A DNA stretch of 64,000 nucleotides from Miscanthus floridulus (taxonomy: Eukaryota > Streptophyta > Magnoliopsida > Poales > Poaceae). Below the pieces are notes generated by a model that saw only the letters and a list, made by a program, of their open reading frames with translations, had not been told where the DNA came from and did not search any database. Numbering within the stretch: position 1 is the stretch's first letter; each line of letters starts with the position of its first letter. Where the stretch lies: contig NC_089583.1 in assembly GCF_019320115.1 (NCBI RefSeq), forward strand, positions 84,151,928 through 84,215,927, written 5' to 3'. This document shows positions 30,022 through 41,180 of this stretch, piece by piece. Position numbers and translations under genes: made by a program.

Positions 30022-31347
30022 ATGACGCGCACCCGTGCTGGAGCTAGTAGCGGTCAGGATGGCAACCAGGACGATTTGCCACCCCCACCGCCACCGTCTG
30101 CTCAGGAGTTCTTTACCCAGTTCTTGGGTAGCCAGAGGACAATGGAAGAAGCTTTGCGCCTCATCGCACAAAACACTGCTCGTGGCCACCCACATCAACC
30201 AGGGGCCGAGCCAAATCAGCACAGTACATTCAAGGAGTTTTTGGACACGAAGCCTCCGATCTTCAAAGTGGCTGAGGAACCATTGCAGGCCGATGAGTGG
30301 CTGAATACCATCGAGCAGAAATTTCGTCTGCTAAGGGTCACCGAGCACCTCAAAGCTGAATATGCTTCTCATCAGCTGCAAGGACCAGCAGGAATCTGGT
30401 GGACGCACTTTCTGTCGTCTCTGCCTGCTAATGCGAGAGTGACCTGGGATCAATTCAAGCTGGCTTTTAGGGGACACCATATTCCCCCGGGCCTGATGCG
30501 CATGAAAGCAGCCGAATTTATGAGGCTCACTCAGGGAACCAAGTCACTCACAGAATATATGCACGCATTCAACAACTTGTCAAGATATGCTCCTGGTTTC
30601 GTGGATACAGAAGAGAAAAAGATTGAGAGTTTCAAGCGAGGGTTGGGTACCAAACTAATGAAGACTATGGCAAATTCTCGATGTGCCACGTACAATGAGT
30701 TTATTAGTGATGCCTTGACCCAAGAAAACCACAACAACATGCATGCAGTTGCTAAAGGTCGCAAGAGGGCCTATGAGGCCGGTGCATCCGGATCTTTCCA
30801 GTCAAAAGCGCCTATCACAGCTAGGCCACAATTCCATCCACCTGCACCTAAGTTCAGGCCCCCACCACCGAAAGCTCAGAATAACAGGCCACAGAAACCA
30901 TTTCGTAAGGCGTTCACTATTGCCTTACCAAAAGGGAATGGTAATCAGGACAGCTCCACCGGATTCAAAAGTAATCAACCTTGTTTCAACTGCAACCAAC
31001 TAGGTCATTGGTCCAAGGAGTGCCCCCACCCCAAGAGGAATGGCAACCCAAATCAGAACAATCAAAGGCAGATGAATGCCAGGGCACGTCAGGGACAAGT
31101 GCATTATACCGCTGTGGAGGAAGTGCCCGCCGGAGAAGTTGTCATGGCTGGTATGTTTCTTGTCAACAAACACCCCGCTGTTGTTTTATTTGATTCAGGA
31201 GCTTCTCATTCATTTATGAGTCAAGCATTTGCATCTAGACATGATCAAGAAATAATTGAAGTAAGTAAAGGGGGTTTTAACATAAGTTCAGCAGGGGGAA
31301 CTGTTACTACCAAAAAGATAGTCAAAAATGTACTCATTTTGATATAA
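30022..31347 (+). CDS. Tekay gag and start of protease (ends at an in-frame TAA)
   Basis: 441 codons. The N-terminus is MTRTRAGASSG and then a Pro-rich stretch. The retrotransposon gag core runs from about residue 70 to 250 (FLDTKPPIFKVAEEPLQADEW, GIWWTHFLSSLP, EYMHAFNNLSRYAPGFVDTEEKK). A Pro/Gln/Lys-rich linker and a zinc knuckle CFNCNQLGHWSKEC (near residue 323) follow, and then the protease active site VVLFDSGASHSF. The frame stops at TAA 31345-31347 in the middle of protease and stays open in the same frame straight after. The change is one C-to-T step from Gln, so I read it as a recent nonsense mutation; programmed readthrough is less likely inside the protease fold. Confidence 0.88.
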   Translation: MTRTRAGASSGQDGNQDDLPPPPPPSAQEFFTQFLGSQRTMEEALRLIAQNTARGHPHQPGAEPNQHSTFKEFLDTKPPIFKVAEEPLQADEWLNTIEQKFRLLRVTEHLKAEYASHQLQGPAGIWWTHFLSSLPANARVTWDQFKLAFRGHHIPPGLMRMKAAEFMRLTQGTKSLTEYMHAFNNLSRYAPGFVDTEEKKIESFKRGLGTKLMKTMANSRCATYNEFISDALTQENHNNMHAVAKGRKRAYEAGASGSFQSKAPITARPQFHPPAPKFRPPPPKAQNNRPQKPFRKAFTIALPKGNGNQDSSTGFKSNQPCFNCNQLGHWSKECPHPKRNGNPNQNNQRQMNARARQGQVHYTAVEEVPAGEVVMAGMFLVNKHPAVVLFDSGASHSFMSQAFASRHDQEIIEVSKGGFNISSAGGTVTTKKIVKNVLILI

Positions 31348-34300
31348 GGGCGGGAGTACACCACAGATTTGATAATATTGCCGGGGTTGTCGATAAGTGT
31401 AATCTTAGGCATGAATTGGATGAAGTATCATGGTGCTCTTATTGACACTAGCACCCGTACTATCATGTTGAGAGAACCCACGGGAGGGAATGCTTTTCTA
31501 GTTCCACTCTCCCGCGATTTCGAACCCCAACATTTAGCCTGTGCTATCCAAGCCACCACCATATGTGATATCCCAGTGGTTTGTGAGTTTCCGGACGTAT
31601 TTCTAGAGGAATTACCAGGTCTACCACCGGATAGGGATGTGGAATTTAAGATCGAATTAGTGCCAGGTACCGCACCCATATCCAGAAGGCCCTATAGAAT
31701 GCCACCCAATGAGTTAGCAGAACTTAAAGTTCAATTGCAAGATCTATTGGACAAAGGTCTTATCCAACCTAGCTCATCTCCGTGGGGATGTCCAGCATTG
31801 TTTGTGAAAAAGAAGGATAAGTCACTGAGGATGTGTGTAGATTACAGACCACTCAATGCTGTGACCATCAAGAACAAATATCCGTTACCCCGCATCGACA
31901 TCTTGTTCGATCAGCTAGCGAAGGCAAAAGTATTCTCCAAAATTGACTTAAGATCAGGTTACCATCAGATAAAGATCAGACCGGAGGATATACCAAAGAC
32001 TGCTTTCTCTACTAGGTACGGCTTATACGAGTATTTGGTTATGTCTTTCGGACTAACAAATGCTCCAGCCTACTTTATGTACCTAATGAACTCGGTATTC
32101 ATGCCCGAACTTGATAAGTTCGTGGTTGTGTTTATTGATGACATATTAATTTACTCAGAAAATGAGTCAGACCATGAAGAGCATCTGCGGATTGTCCTAT
32201 CCAGACTGAGGGAGCATAAGCTATATGCCAAGTTTAGCAAATGTGAATTTTGGATGAGCAAAGTGCCTTTCTTAGGTCACATTTTATCCAGAGATGGAAT
32301 CTCAGTAGACCCATCAAAGGTGCAAGAGGTCATAGATTGGAAAGCCCCAACTTCGGTGCATGAAGTTCGGAGTTTCCTAGGGTTAGCAGGATACTATCGT
32401 CGGTTTATTCCCGACTTCTCAAAGATAGCTAAGCCTATGACCAGATTACTTCAGAAGGCTGAGAAATACAAGTGGACACCAGAATGTGAAACAGCTTTTC
32501 ACACCCTCAGAACTTTGTTGACTACCGCACCAGTGCTAGCACAACCAGACATTGAAAAGCCTTTTGATGTATTTTGTGATGCATCAGGAATAGGTTTGGG
32601 ATGTGTACTTATGCAAGAAGGGAGAGTAATTGCATATGCCTCTCGGCAACTGAGAAAACATGAAGCCAACTACCCTACACATGATTTGGAACTTGCAGCC
32701 GTTGTCCATGCACTAAAGATATGGAGACATTACTTGTTGGGCAACGTATGTCATATCTATACTGACCACAAAAGCCTCAAGTATATCTTTACCCAGCCAG
32801 AACTGAACATGAGACAACGTAGATGGTTGGAATTGATTAAGGACTATAATTTGGAAGTGCATTACCATCCGGGTAAAGCAAATGTAGTAGCTGATGCACT
32901 TAGTCGGAAGTCCCATTGCAACACTATGGAAGCACTATTGGAAGATGGATTCAACTTGCTACATCCTGCCGTACTCCACAATATCACAATCAGTTGTTCG
33001 CTTGAGAGCCGAATCATAGAGCTACAGCAGACAGATGTAGGAATAAGTCACATCAAGAGAAAAATGCAAGAGCAAGAGACAAAACACTTTAGATTGGACG
33101 AAAGAGGTGTATTATGGTTTGAGGACCGGCTAGTGGTGCCGAAAGACCGTGAGCTAAGGAATCAGATTTTAGAAGAAGCTCACTCGTCCAAATTGTCTAT
33201 CCACCCGGGTAGTAGTAAAATGTATCAAGATCTAAGAAACCGTTTTTGGTGGACTAAGATGAAGAAAGAGATCGCAGCCTATGTTGCTAGATGTGATAAC
33301 TGCAGCAGAGTGAAAGCCGTCCATATGAAAACCGCTGGATTACTTCAGCCATTGCCTATTCCAGGATGGAAATGGGAGGAGATCAGTATGGACTTTATCA
33401 CAGGCCTTCCAACAACGCCCCAAGGTCACGATTCAATCTGGGTCATTGTTGATCGTCTCACAAAGTCAGCCCATTTTGTACCAGTTCACACCACATATCA
33501 CGCGGGTAAATATTCTGAGTTATATGTTTCCCAGATCGTGAAGTTGCATGGAGTACCCCGGACCATAATATCGGATAGAGGACCGCAGTTCATAGCTCGT
33601 TTCTGGGAACACTTACACCAAGCTTTGGGAACCAAGCTAATCAGGAGTTCAGCTTATCATCCGCAAACTTCAGGACAGACGAAGAGAGTAAACCAAATCC
33701 TAGAAGATTTACTTAGGGCTTGTGTTATATCTTCAAAAGGTTCATGGGAGAAATGGCTACCTTTGGCTGAATTCTCCTATAACAACAGTTATCAAGCGAG
33801 TATCAAGATGGCTCCATTTGAAGCTTTGTATGGCAGAAAGTGCAGAACTCCATTGAATTGGATTGAGCCCGGTGAAAGGAGATATTTTGGTATTGATTTT
33901 GTCAATGAAGCCGAAGAACAAGTACGTATCATCCAACAACACATGAAGGCAGCTCAATCAAGACAGAAGAGTTATGCCGACAGAAGAAGAAGACCACTAA
34001 CTTTTGGAGTAGGTGACTATGTGTACTTGAGAGTATCACCCATGAAAGGTGTGAAGAGATTTGGGATGAAAAAGAAGCTTTCACCAAGATATGTAGGGCC
34101 ATACAAAATTTTGGAACGAAAGGGAAATGTTGCGTACAAGCTACAACTACCACCAGAGATGAGTGCAATCTTTGATGTGTTCCATGTGTCTCAGCTAAAG
34201 AAATGTCTTCGAGTACCGGAGGAAGCTATTGCGCCCACCAACGTGCAGCTCCAATCGGACCTGACCTATGAAGAAAAGCCAATTCGAGTATTAGAAGTGA

Positions 34301-34434
34301 TGGAGAGAGTAACAAGGAGTAAGATCATTAAGTTCTATAAGGTGGTGTGGAACAATCATAGTGAACAAGATGCTACATGGGAAAGAGAAGATTATCTGCA
34401 AGAAGTTTACCCCGCCTTTTTCCAAGAATGGTAG
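31348..34434 (+). pseudogene. Tekay pol: protease end, RT, RNase H, integrase, chromodomain
   Basis: Open for more than 1020 codons in the gag frame. Protease end [14 protein letters not shown] motifs: [26 protein letters not shown] and FIDDILIYS (the Y/F-x-DD box). RNase [48 protein letters not shown]. Integrase has a zinc domain ([18 protein letters not shown]...CDNCSRVK) and a core with Asp in SMDFITGLP and SDRGPQF. The third catalytic residue, 35 residues after the second Asp, is Lys (codon 33682-33684) where family members have Glu. The C-terminus carries a chromodomain ([36 protein letters not shown]...). It lacks the full aromatic cage of HP1, as in other Tekay group II chromodomains. 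Confidence 0.9.
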
Positions 34435-34441
34435 ATCTTGC

Positions 34442-34460
34442 AAATCTCGGGACGAGATTT
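34442..34460 (+). other. Hairpin between pol stop and polypurine tract
   Basis: AAATCTCGGGACGAGATTT: perfect 8-bp stem with loop GGA, just after the pol stop. Similar TTTCG..GGACGAAAT motifs stand before the PPT in many plant chromoviruses, so it is probably a conserved replication signal. Confidence 0.6.
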
Positions 34461-34464
34461 TTAT

Positions 34465-34477
34465 AAGGGGGAGGGGC
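34465..34477 (+). other. Polypurine tract of the Tekay element
   Basis: AAGGGGGAGGGGC directly before the right LTR, which begins TGTAACACC at 34478. Primer for plus-strand DNA. Confidence 0.85.
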
Positions 34478-37400
34478 TGTAACACCTCGGGTGTTAGCCT
34501 TGCATAACTTGACTTGCATAACATGAGCATGAGCATCAAGCATTCATAAATCATCAATTACAATTGAAACATTTGATCAAAACATATGAAACATTTCTTG
34601 TTATTTCATGTTTCTTGGAACATATGCATATGATCTTGTACAAATGAATGCAAGTGGGTAATGCTAGTCACTAAAACACCTTAGCTATACTTAGGTTAGC
34701 AAAAGGAACCTTGTTCATGAAGGCCATATTTTATGATCAAGCATTTGAGTGTTATTTCATGTGTTGGGCTGAATAGCTATATGAGTGACTACTACATGAA
34801 ATGCTTAAATGACCTTGCAAATTGTTTTGACATGCTTAGAGTATCATCATGAACAACTTTGGTATTTAGTGCTAGGGCTAGTTTGGTCATTTAGCCATGG
34901 TTTGAATGTGCATCATGATTTCAAAGTGACAAGTTTGACTAAAGTTGAACTAGGTGTTAGAGACCTTGCATGGAGGAGTTCACTAAAGCAAAGTTGTAGT
35001 GTTTGACATAAGGAACAACTTTTATTTTTGGGTCATGGACTGATTTTGCTTCTAACATGCTTGAATGGGTCCCACAAAAACCAGCAAATCCAGCCTTCAA
35101 CACTTAGGAAATTTTTCGAAGTATTTGATCAACTGGCCGACTGACAGCCAAGGTTGGGCACGAGATTACTCCGTCTATGTTGCGAATTAGCACGAGGTGA
35201 TTGAACAACATTTGTAGCTGGTACTTAGGACTACGAAAGTCATTTAGATCATTTACGAGTTGGAGCCACCGATTAGCCAATAAACCGTTTCAAAAACGCG
35301 CTGTCAGGCACTGATCGGGACTTAACTGACGAACTGAATCGCGGCGTCATGGCCGACCGGCTTCAGGCTTCGCACGCCGCGTGGCGCGGGAAACGGCCGC
35401 GCGTCGCCGTCGGTCTGTCCGCGCAGGCCACGCCGCGCCCGAGCGCGCCTTCATCACGCCAGCGCCCGCCCGAGCCTTTCCGCGCCTCCATTTGCTTCGC
35501 CTCGGCTTTTCTTCCTCGCAGCAGCAGCCGCCGAGCGCCCACAGCTCCGCCGTCGCCATAGCCGCGCGCAGCTCGTGCCTAGCCACTTCCGCACCACCGT
35601 CATAGCTCCACCGTCTCCCCAGCACCCCATTGTTTCTCCCCGTGCCCGCTGACAAAGCCCGGTAAGCCACCGCAGTGCGTGTAGGCTCGCCGGAGTTCCG
35701 CCGTGAGCCCCGTCGTCGTGGCCACGCCGCCACAGTCCTCCTCCCGCTCCGTTAGCTAGCGCGCTAGGTTCCCCAGCGTTCATAGATGCTTGTCCACGCG
35801 TTGATTTGAACCACCGTAGCCCACACCGGCGTTTCACCGTCGACCCGCACCTTCACCCCGCCATGGCCGCCGCCGTAGCCGCTAGCTCCGATGAGAAGGC
35901 CACCCAAGTAGCTCAATAGCTCCGCTAAGTCGAGTAGGTCATCGTATGATGATGTCACCGCCGGCGAGTTCGCCGTCGTCGAGCTCTGGCCGCGCCAGCA
36001 CCGCGCAGCGCCGCTGCCCTGTTCCGTGTCACTGACGCGTGGGGTCCCCTGACCAGCGGGTCCCACCTGTCAGCGACAGCAATAGAGAGGGCTAACTCAT
36101 TTTGAATCCAGTTTTTGATTTGTTTTGTTATTTTTGTATCTGCAGATTGGTAGCTCCAAAAATGTTGAAATAAATATGGTTGTGTTCCTTAGGAAGTGTA
36201 GTATTTAGGAAAAATATGTTCTTGGTTTCAACAGTAGAAATTTCTGGAGATTTAAATAGGGATTTCAAATGTGCTTTTGAATGCATTTAAATTTGTTTAT
36301 TTTATATCTAGAGTTCCTATGCTCCAAAAATTATGAAATTTTTGTGGTAGGCTATTCTTGTCATACATGAGCTTGGATAAAAATTTGAGAACCAGTGCAT
36401 GTGTAGATCTATAGTTATAGATTTTTCTTTTATAAATAGTTAATCCTTGCATGAATTTTTATAAATTAATTATAAGTCCAAAATTCATGAAATTTGTTGG
36501 AGATGATACTAGTACCATATGGATGTTAAGAAAAATAAGAAATCTGTTGCTTGACACTTTTCAATAGGATTTTCCATTTATGCTATTTCAAGCCTTGCTT
36601 CCTTATCATTTTTGTATAGGATGTTCTACTTAGTAAAATGACATGAAATTTTTATAGTAGCCCTTTGATAGCATTATTAAGGCTCTGTAAATTTTTGAGA
36701 ATTTATTCAGCACATCTGTTATATATTTATTATTTAACCTAGATATCTAAATAAAATAATAAAAGCAATTTAATAAATAGTTTGGGCCTTGCCATTATAT
36801 TATCTTAACTATGTTTGGTATGCTTAAACTGTTAGTAGGTTCTAGGTTGTCAATTTGTGAATGATTACATGAAGTAGAGGTGTTATTACTTTATATTGCA
36901 TGTTAAGTCATTTCCGGACTGATTCTAGAATATGATGAGTTGCATGTTGAAACTGATGTGGACTGTAAAAATGGTTAATAACAAAGTTGTAGAAAATTTG
37001 ATAAGCTTTCCAGAAAGTCCAGGATCACTAGATTTGGAATTGTAAAACTCCAGTTATGAGTGAAACAAGTAGATATTGTTTATGGCATAGTCGATGCATT
37101 GTAGAAGTAGTTAAGTAGTAAGCGAGAAGAGATATGCACCTACTCAAACAACGCGATGCACGTGTTAACATTATGCATTCGTAATACTCATACCATACTC
37201 ATGCATCTAGGATCGGAGGAAGAAATCACGTTGCTGGAATTCGAAGAAGCAGAGGAAGGGAACCCGCAGGAGAATCCGCAAGTCCCCGCTCCCGAAGGCG
37301 TGGAGCAGAACCCTGAAGAGCTTCCGGAGTGCCCTGACCATCGTCCTACTTCCTTTCTGCGAGGCAAGCCCCGGAGCATTATAAGTCTCCCAGTAATTTA

Positions 37401-38861
37401 CAAATGTTTACTTACGTATTTATGATTGATGCATTAGGTTATAAGAGTTGAATGAAACCACTTGATGCATGTACATTCCTTGCCCAGATATTAACCCTTT
37501 AACCGGTATAGGTCCAGGATCGAATATATGCTTAGCCATGCTTAGACCGGTAGAAGTCGGGTGATGTCCTGTCACCTGCGAGATATAGGTGGATACCGGA
37601 GCACGGTTGGCTATATCTGCTATCGTGGAATAGAACCATGTGGTAAAAGTAAATTGAGACCGGACGGGAGGTCGATAGGGAAGCAACAAGGCATGGAGGT
37701 CTTGGGTGTGGACTTATCCCCGTCTGTGTCGATCAAGGACCGTACCGTTGTTGGAACTTCTGACAAGATTGAACGCATGCCTCTCACTTAGCTGGCCGGA
37801 TAACTCGTTCCGACCGCGAAGCCGAGTAATTCAACTCAAGCCGGGAATCGTTCTGTTGTGCGCTCCTTCCGAGGAACGATCAGACTGAGCCCAAGGGCAG
37901 GTTTGGCCTGAGCATCCTGGCATCTGGTGTTCCAGATTGTGCGGCGCAGTACGAACCCGCGAAATGTGTACCGGAGTTGTACCAAAGGTGACCTAAGACT
38001 ATCGTGGCTGATAGATCTGGGTTTGTGTTAGGAATAAATTCCCAGCTGGTGAAAATCGATTCGAATCGCCGTCTCTCCCGGATAGTGAGAAACTTGGCTA
38101 GCTCCAACACCGTAGTAACTGTGTTATGAAACATGATGGTTCAAATGAATATGGAATTACAATATCTGCTATGGTTACTATTGTGTGATTCTAAATAATA
38201 TACCACATGTTTGGCATAGGATAGTTGCTAACCTAGAAATGGATAGTTATAATTAACTTGATAAAAGAATCACAAGTGTACAAAGATTAATTGCCTTTTT
38301 CGCAAAAATGTTGTCAAGTTACGTCCACTTATACAGCCTTGCATAATCCTTGGAGTCATTTTATTTCTGGTTTATGACGGGTAAGTCTAGCTGAGTACCT
38401 TCTCGTACTCAGGGTTTATTTTCCCATTGTTGCAGATGGCACTGTGTATCATGGTTATTGCAAGAGTTGCTTCTATCCCGCTGTGGATGAGGAGTAAGCC
38501 GTGGGCAGGCTTCCTTAGTAATTCCTATCTTTGCTTTTGTGGACCGTGATCTGGTTTGGCACTGTATTAAATTATGTTGGAAAAACTTTATCTCGAACTT
38601 ATTTGCTTCCGCTTTGTTTATCAAACTTGTTTTGTAATAACTTTTATTCGTACTCTGATGACGAAAAGTATCTGTGAACTTTATGTAATTTGTGGCATGC
38701 ATGTTGAATCCTGTACGATCTTGGTTGTTGTAAATCGTTTATCGAGACCCGTCGTGGTACTCGACGGACTACCGGGTTTATATGGGTTCAAGTATGACAG
38801 TGTGACCGCTTGCGGATTGCCATTATACTTGTATTCTTATAAATTGGTCGGTTCTGCGACA
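34478..38861 (+). repeat. Right (3') LTR of the Tekay element, 4384 bp
   Basis: Same length as the left LTR with no net indel. About 27 substitutions by eye, all but one of them transitions. Includes the second copy of the GC-rich block (35339-36080) and the short acidic ORF (37156-37425). Followed by GTTCC. Confidence 0.95.
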
Positions 38862-38866
38862 GTTCC

Positions 38867-39495
38867 TAGACTTCAGCGATGGATACTGTATTAGGATCGA
38901 CTAGGCTTCGGTCGGACATCCACAAACTAACGGTCAAGTCAAACGTGCCAATGGCATGGTCCTCTAAGGACTTAAGTCATGCATCTTCAACTGACTCAAT
39001 AAGTACGCTGGGCGATGGGTTGTAGAGGTCCCAGTGATCCTCTGGAGCCTAAGAACGACCCCAAACCGATCCATAGGATTCACACCCTTCTTCCTGGCCT
39101 ACGGAGCTGAGGCAGTGTTGCCCTCTGACATCAACCACGGTGCACCAAGAGTGAAGGCTTTCAACCGTGACTGAGCCGTGGAGGCTCAACAAGACATGGT
39201 CGACCTACTCGAAGAGGCCCGTGAAACGACCGTCATCCACTCTGCTCGCTACCAACAAACCCTCCACAGGTACCACGAAAGGAAGATCAGGGGAAGGATA
39301 CTCGAAGTCGGTGATCTCATACTCTGGAGGACCTAGTCAATGAAGGAAAAACACAAGCTCTCTCCACCATGGGAAGGGCCCTATACGGTGATTGAAGTAA
39401 TCCAACTGGGCACCTACCGACTGGAGGACAACAACGGCAATGCTCTCACCAACACTTGGAACATTGAACAGCTACGTCGTTTTTCCCCTAAATTG
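38867..39495 (+). pseudogene. Tat integrase, C-terminal half
   Basis: Resumes the Tat integrase after the Tekay insertion. The HPQTNGQVKRANG motif carries Lys (38941-38943) at the catalytic Glu position. Downstream are TPFFLAYGAEAVLP and the C-terminal DNA-binding part (GDLILWRT, LSPPWEGPYTVIEV, GTYRLEDNNGN, WNIEQLRRF). Several stops (for example near 38989 and 39170) and frame changes. Confidence 0.78.
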
Positions 39496-41180
39496 GGTCT
39501 AACCACCTTTTCTTTTTACTATCACATAATAAACAACTTTTTCCTCGAACAGAAACACATTCCATGTCTTTGATTACCCTACGTAACTCTGTTCTTACTC
39601 CCAACTGAACGCACCCCACCTTTCCCTATGGATACGAGCAGCCAAGCCCTACGGGCCACGCCCCAGACTCCCAAGGTCGCACCCTATGGGACAAACGGGT
39701 AGGTACGAGAGAGGGGATAAAAATGAAGATTATGCTAGGATATAAACAGAGAATGGATATCATGGTTCTGCCACAAGGGCAATACTGATGTATTCATTGA
39801 TACAAAAAGCTATTTGCACGGGGACTCACCCACAAACTTAACTTTTACATTTTCTACTACTACAAATACTACTACAACCGCAAGGGATCTGCTCAGTTCC
39901 GCTCCCTCAGCTTCGGCAAGCGCAACGGGTACCTCAAGGGCATCGCACCCATAGATGCTCAGTAGAAGAACATGGAGCTCCTGACCTTCTCATGCAGTCA
40001 AGGCAGCTCCTAGGTAGGGACACGGCCACCAAGGTAGGAAACAAAGGGACGCCCCATCTAGGCCATGCCGACTCCATCACGAACGACGAGCACGGGTACC
40101 GGTCATACATTTTTGACTGAAGCTCTCTGAACCCCATCACTCAGGTCATCAAGGTGAGCATGCGTTCACTAATACAAAAACTATTCACACAAAGGCTCAC
40201 CCATGATTGACGAGCACAGGTCCCGGTTGGACATTTCTGACTAAAGCTCTCCAAACCCTATCACTCAAGCCATCAAGGTGAGCACTACCAATCCCCTCTA
40301 TTTCCTTACAATCATTTCATACATCCATACGCGCATTCATTCCATACGCCCGAACCTCCTGGATGATTCAGGCCCTAAACCGTCCGGGGGCTTGGGAACT
40401 AAGCATCGCACGTGCAGCGAAATGCAACACAACATTCCGTGGTGTGTCACGAAGTGGCAACTACCTCATCGACATGAGCAACCAACAAAGCCAGGGGAGA
40501 AAACCATAGATGAGCCCCATGTGGCCCTCGCCCGGTCTGGCAGACCGGGTCATCTCAACCATCTCGTTCGATCCTGAACCTCTCGCCAAGCCCACAGAAT
40601 CTCCATCGAGGAGAGGCCGTTAGGCCCCCTGGGTCGATCTCTGGAACGACCCAGGCATCTACTAGGTTGCAGGTAAAAGAGTAGTGGAATGTCACAAGAG
40701 GGCTATGCCAACCCCGTCACAAACGACAGACCCAGATTCCACTCGATCATACCTATTAGCGAACTCACTGAGCGACGTCGTTCGAGCCCGAGCGATCGGG
40801 ATAGGCGACAAGACTCAGCCCCTCTGGTTGTGAGGAACCGAGGATGGGGTAACGCACATAACTCAAAATCGACCCCTACGAAGGCCCAACAGGGCTCGGG
40901 GGCTCAAGACAAATGCCAGGGACTACGACCCTAAACTTGCTAGGATCCATGACTCTGACTCGCCCGGTCCCATGGCGTGCACTGATGCTAGGATTCATGA
41001 GCACTGCCTTGTTCGATCTGTAAACTAACCAACTAACTATGCTTCTGACTATGCTCCAAAAAATTAGGGACCGTGACTCCAAACTCGCGTCGACTCTGAA
41101 CTCCCGTCATCTGGCTACACTTTCGACTATGCTCCAAAAAACCAGGGACCGCGACTCTGAACTCACGTCAACTCCAAAAC
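39496..41180 (+). other. 3' non-coding region of the Tat element
   Basis: No gene recognised. Some sequence recurs (ACGAGCACGGGTACCGGTC near 40090 and a similar stretch near 40210), and degenerate forerunners of the minisatellite unit appear from about 40940. Long 3' non-coding regions are usual in Tat elements. Confidence 0.6.

Larger units (their letters stand above)
23599..38861 (+). mobile_element. Young Tekay-type chromovirus (Ty3/gypsy) with an H3-tail ORF upstream of gag
   Basis: 15,263 bp with LTRs of exactly 4384 bp each (23599-27982, 34478-38861) and a perfect GTTCC duplication (23594-23598, 38862-38866). Order: Met-tRNA PBS, an extra ORF starting with a histone-H3-like tail, gag, protease, RT, RNase H, integrase, a C-terminal chromodomain, a hairpin and a polypurine tract. 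By eye the LTRs differ at about 27 sites, nearly all transitions, so insertion is recent (about 0.2-0.3 My at the usual grass rate of 1.3e-8 per site per year). The polyprotein is nearly intact, with one nonsense codon and a lost integrase catalytic Glu. Rice RIRE3/RIRE8, as I recall, are described as carrying an extra ORF (orf0) in this place. Confidence 0.93.

Noticed and set aside
31345..31347. Programmed stop-codon readthrough in Tekay gag-pol
   Set aside because: The stop lies inside the protease domain, after the active site, and is one C-to-T step from Gln; a plain nonsense mutation is simpler.
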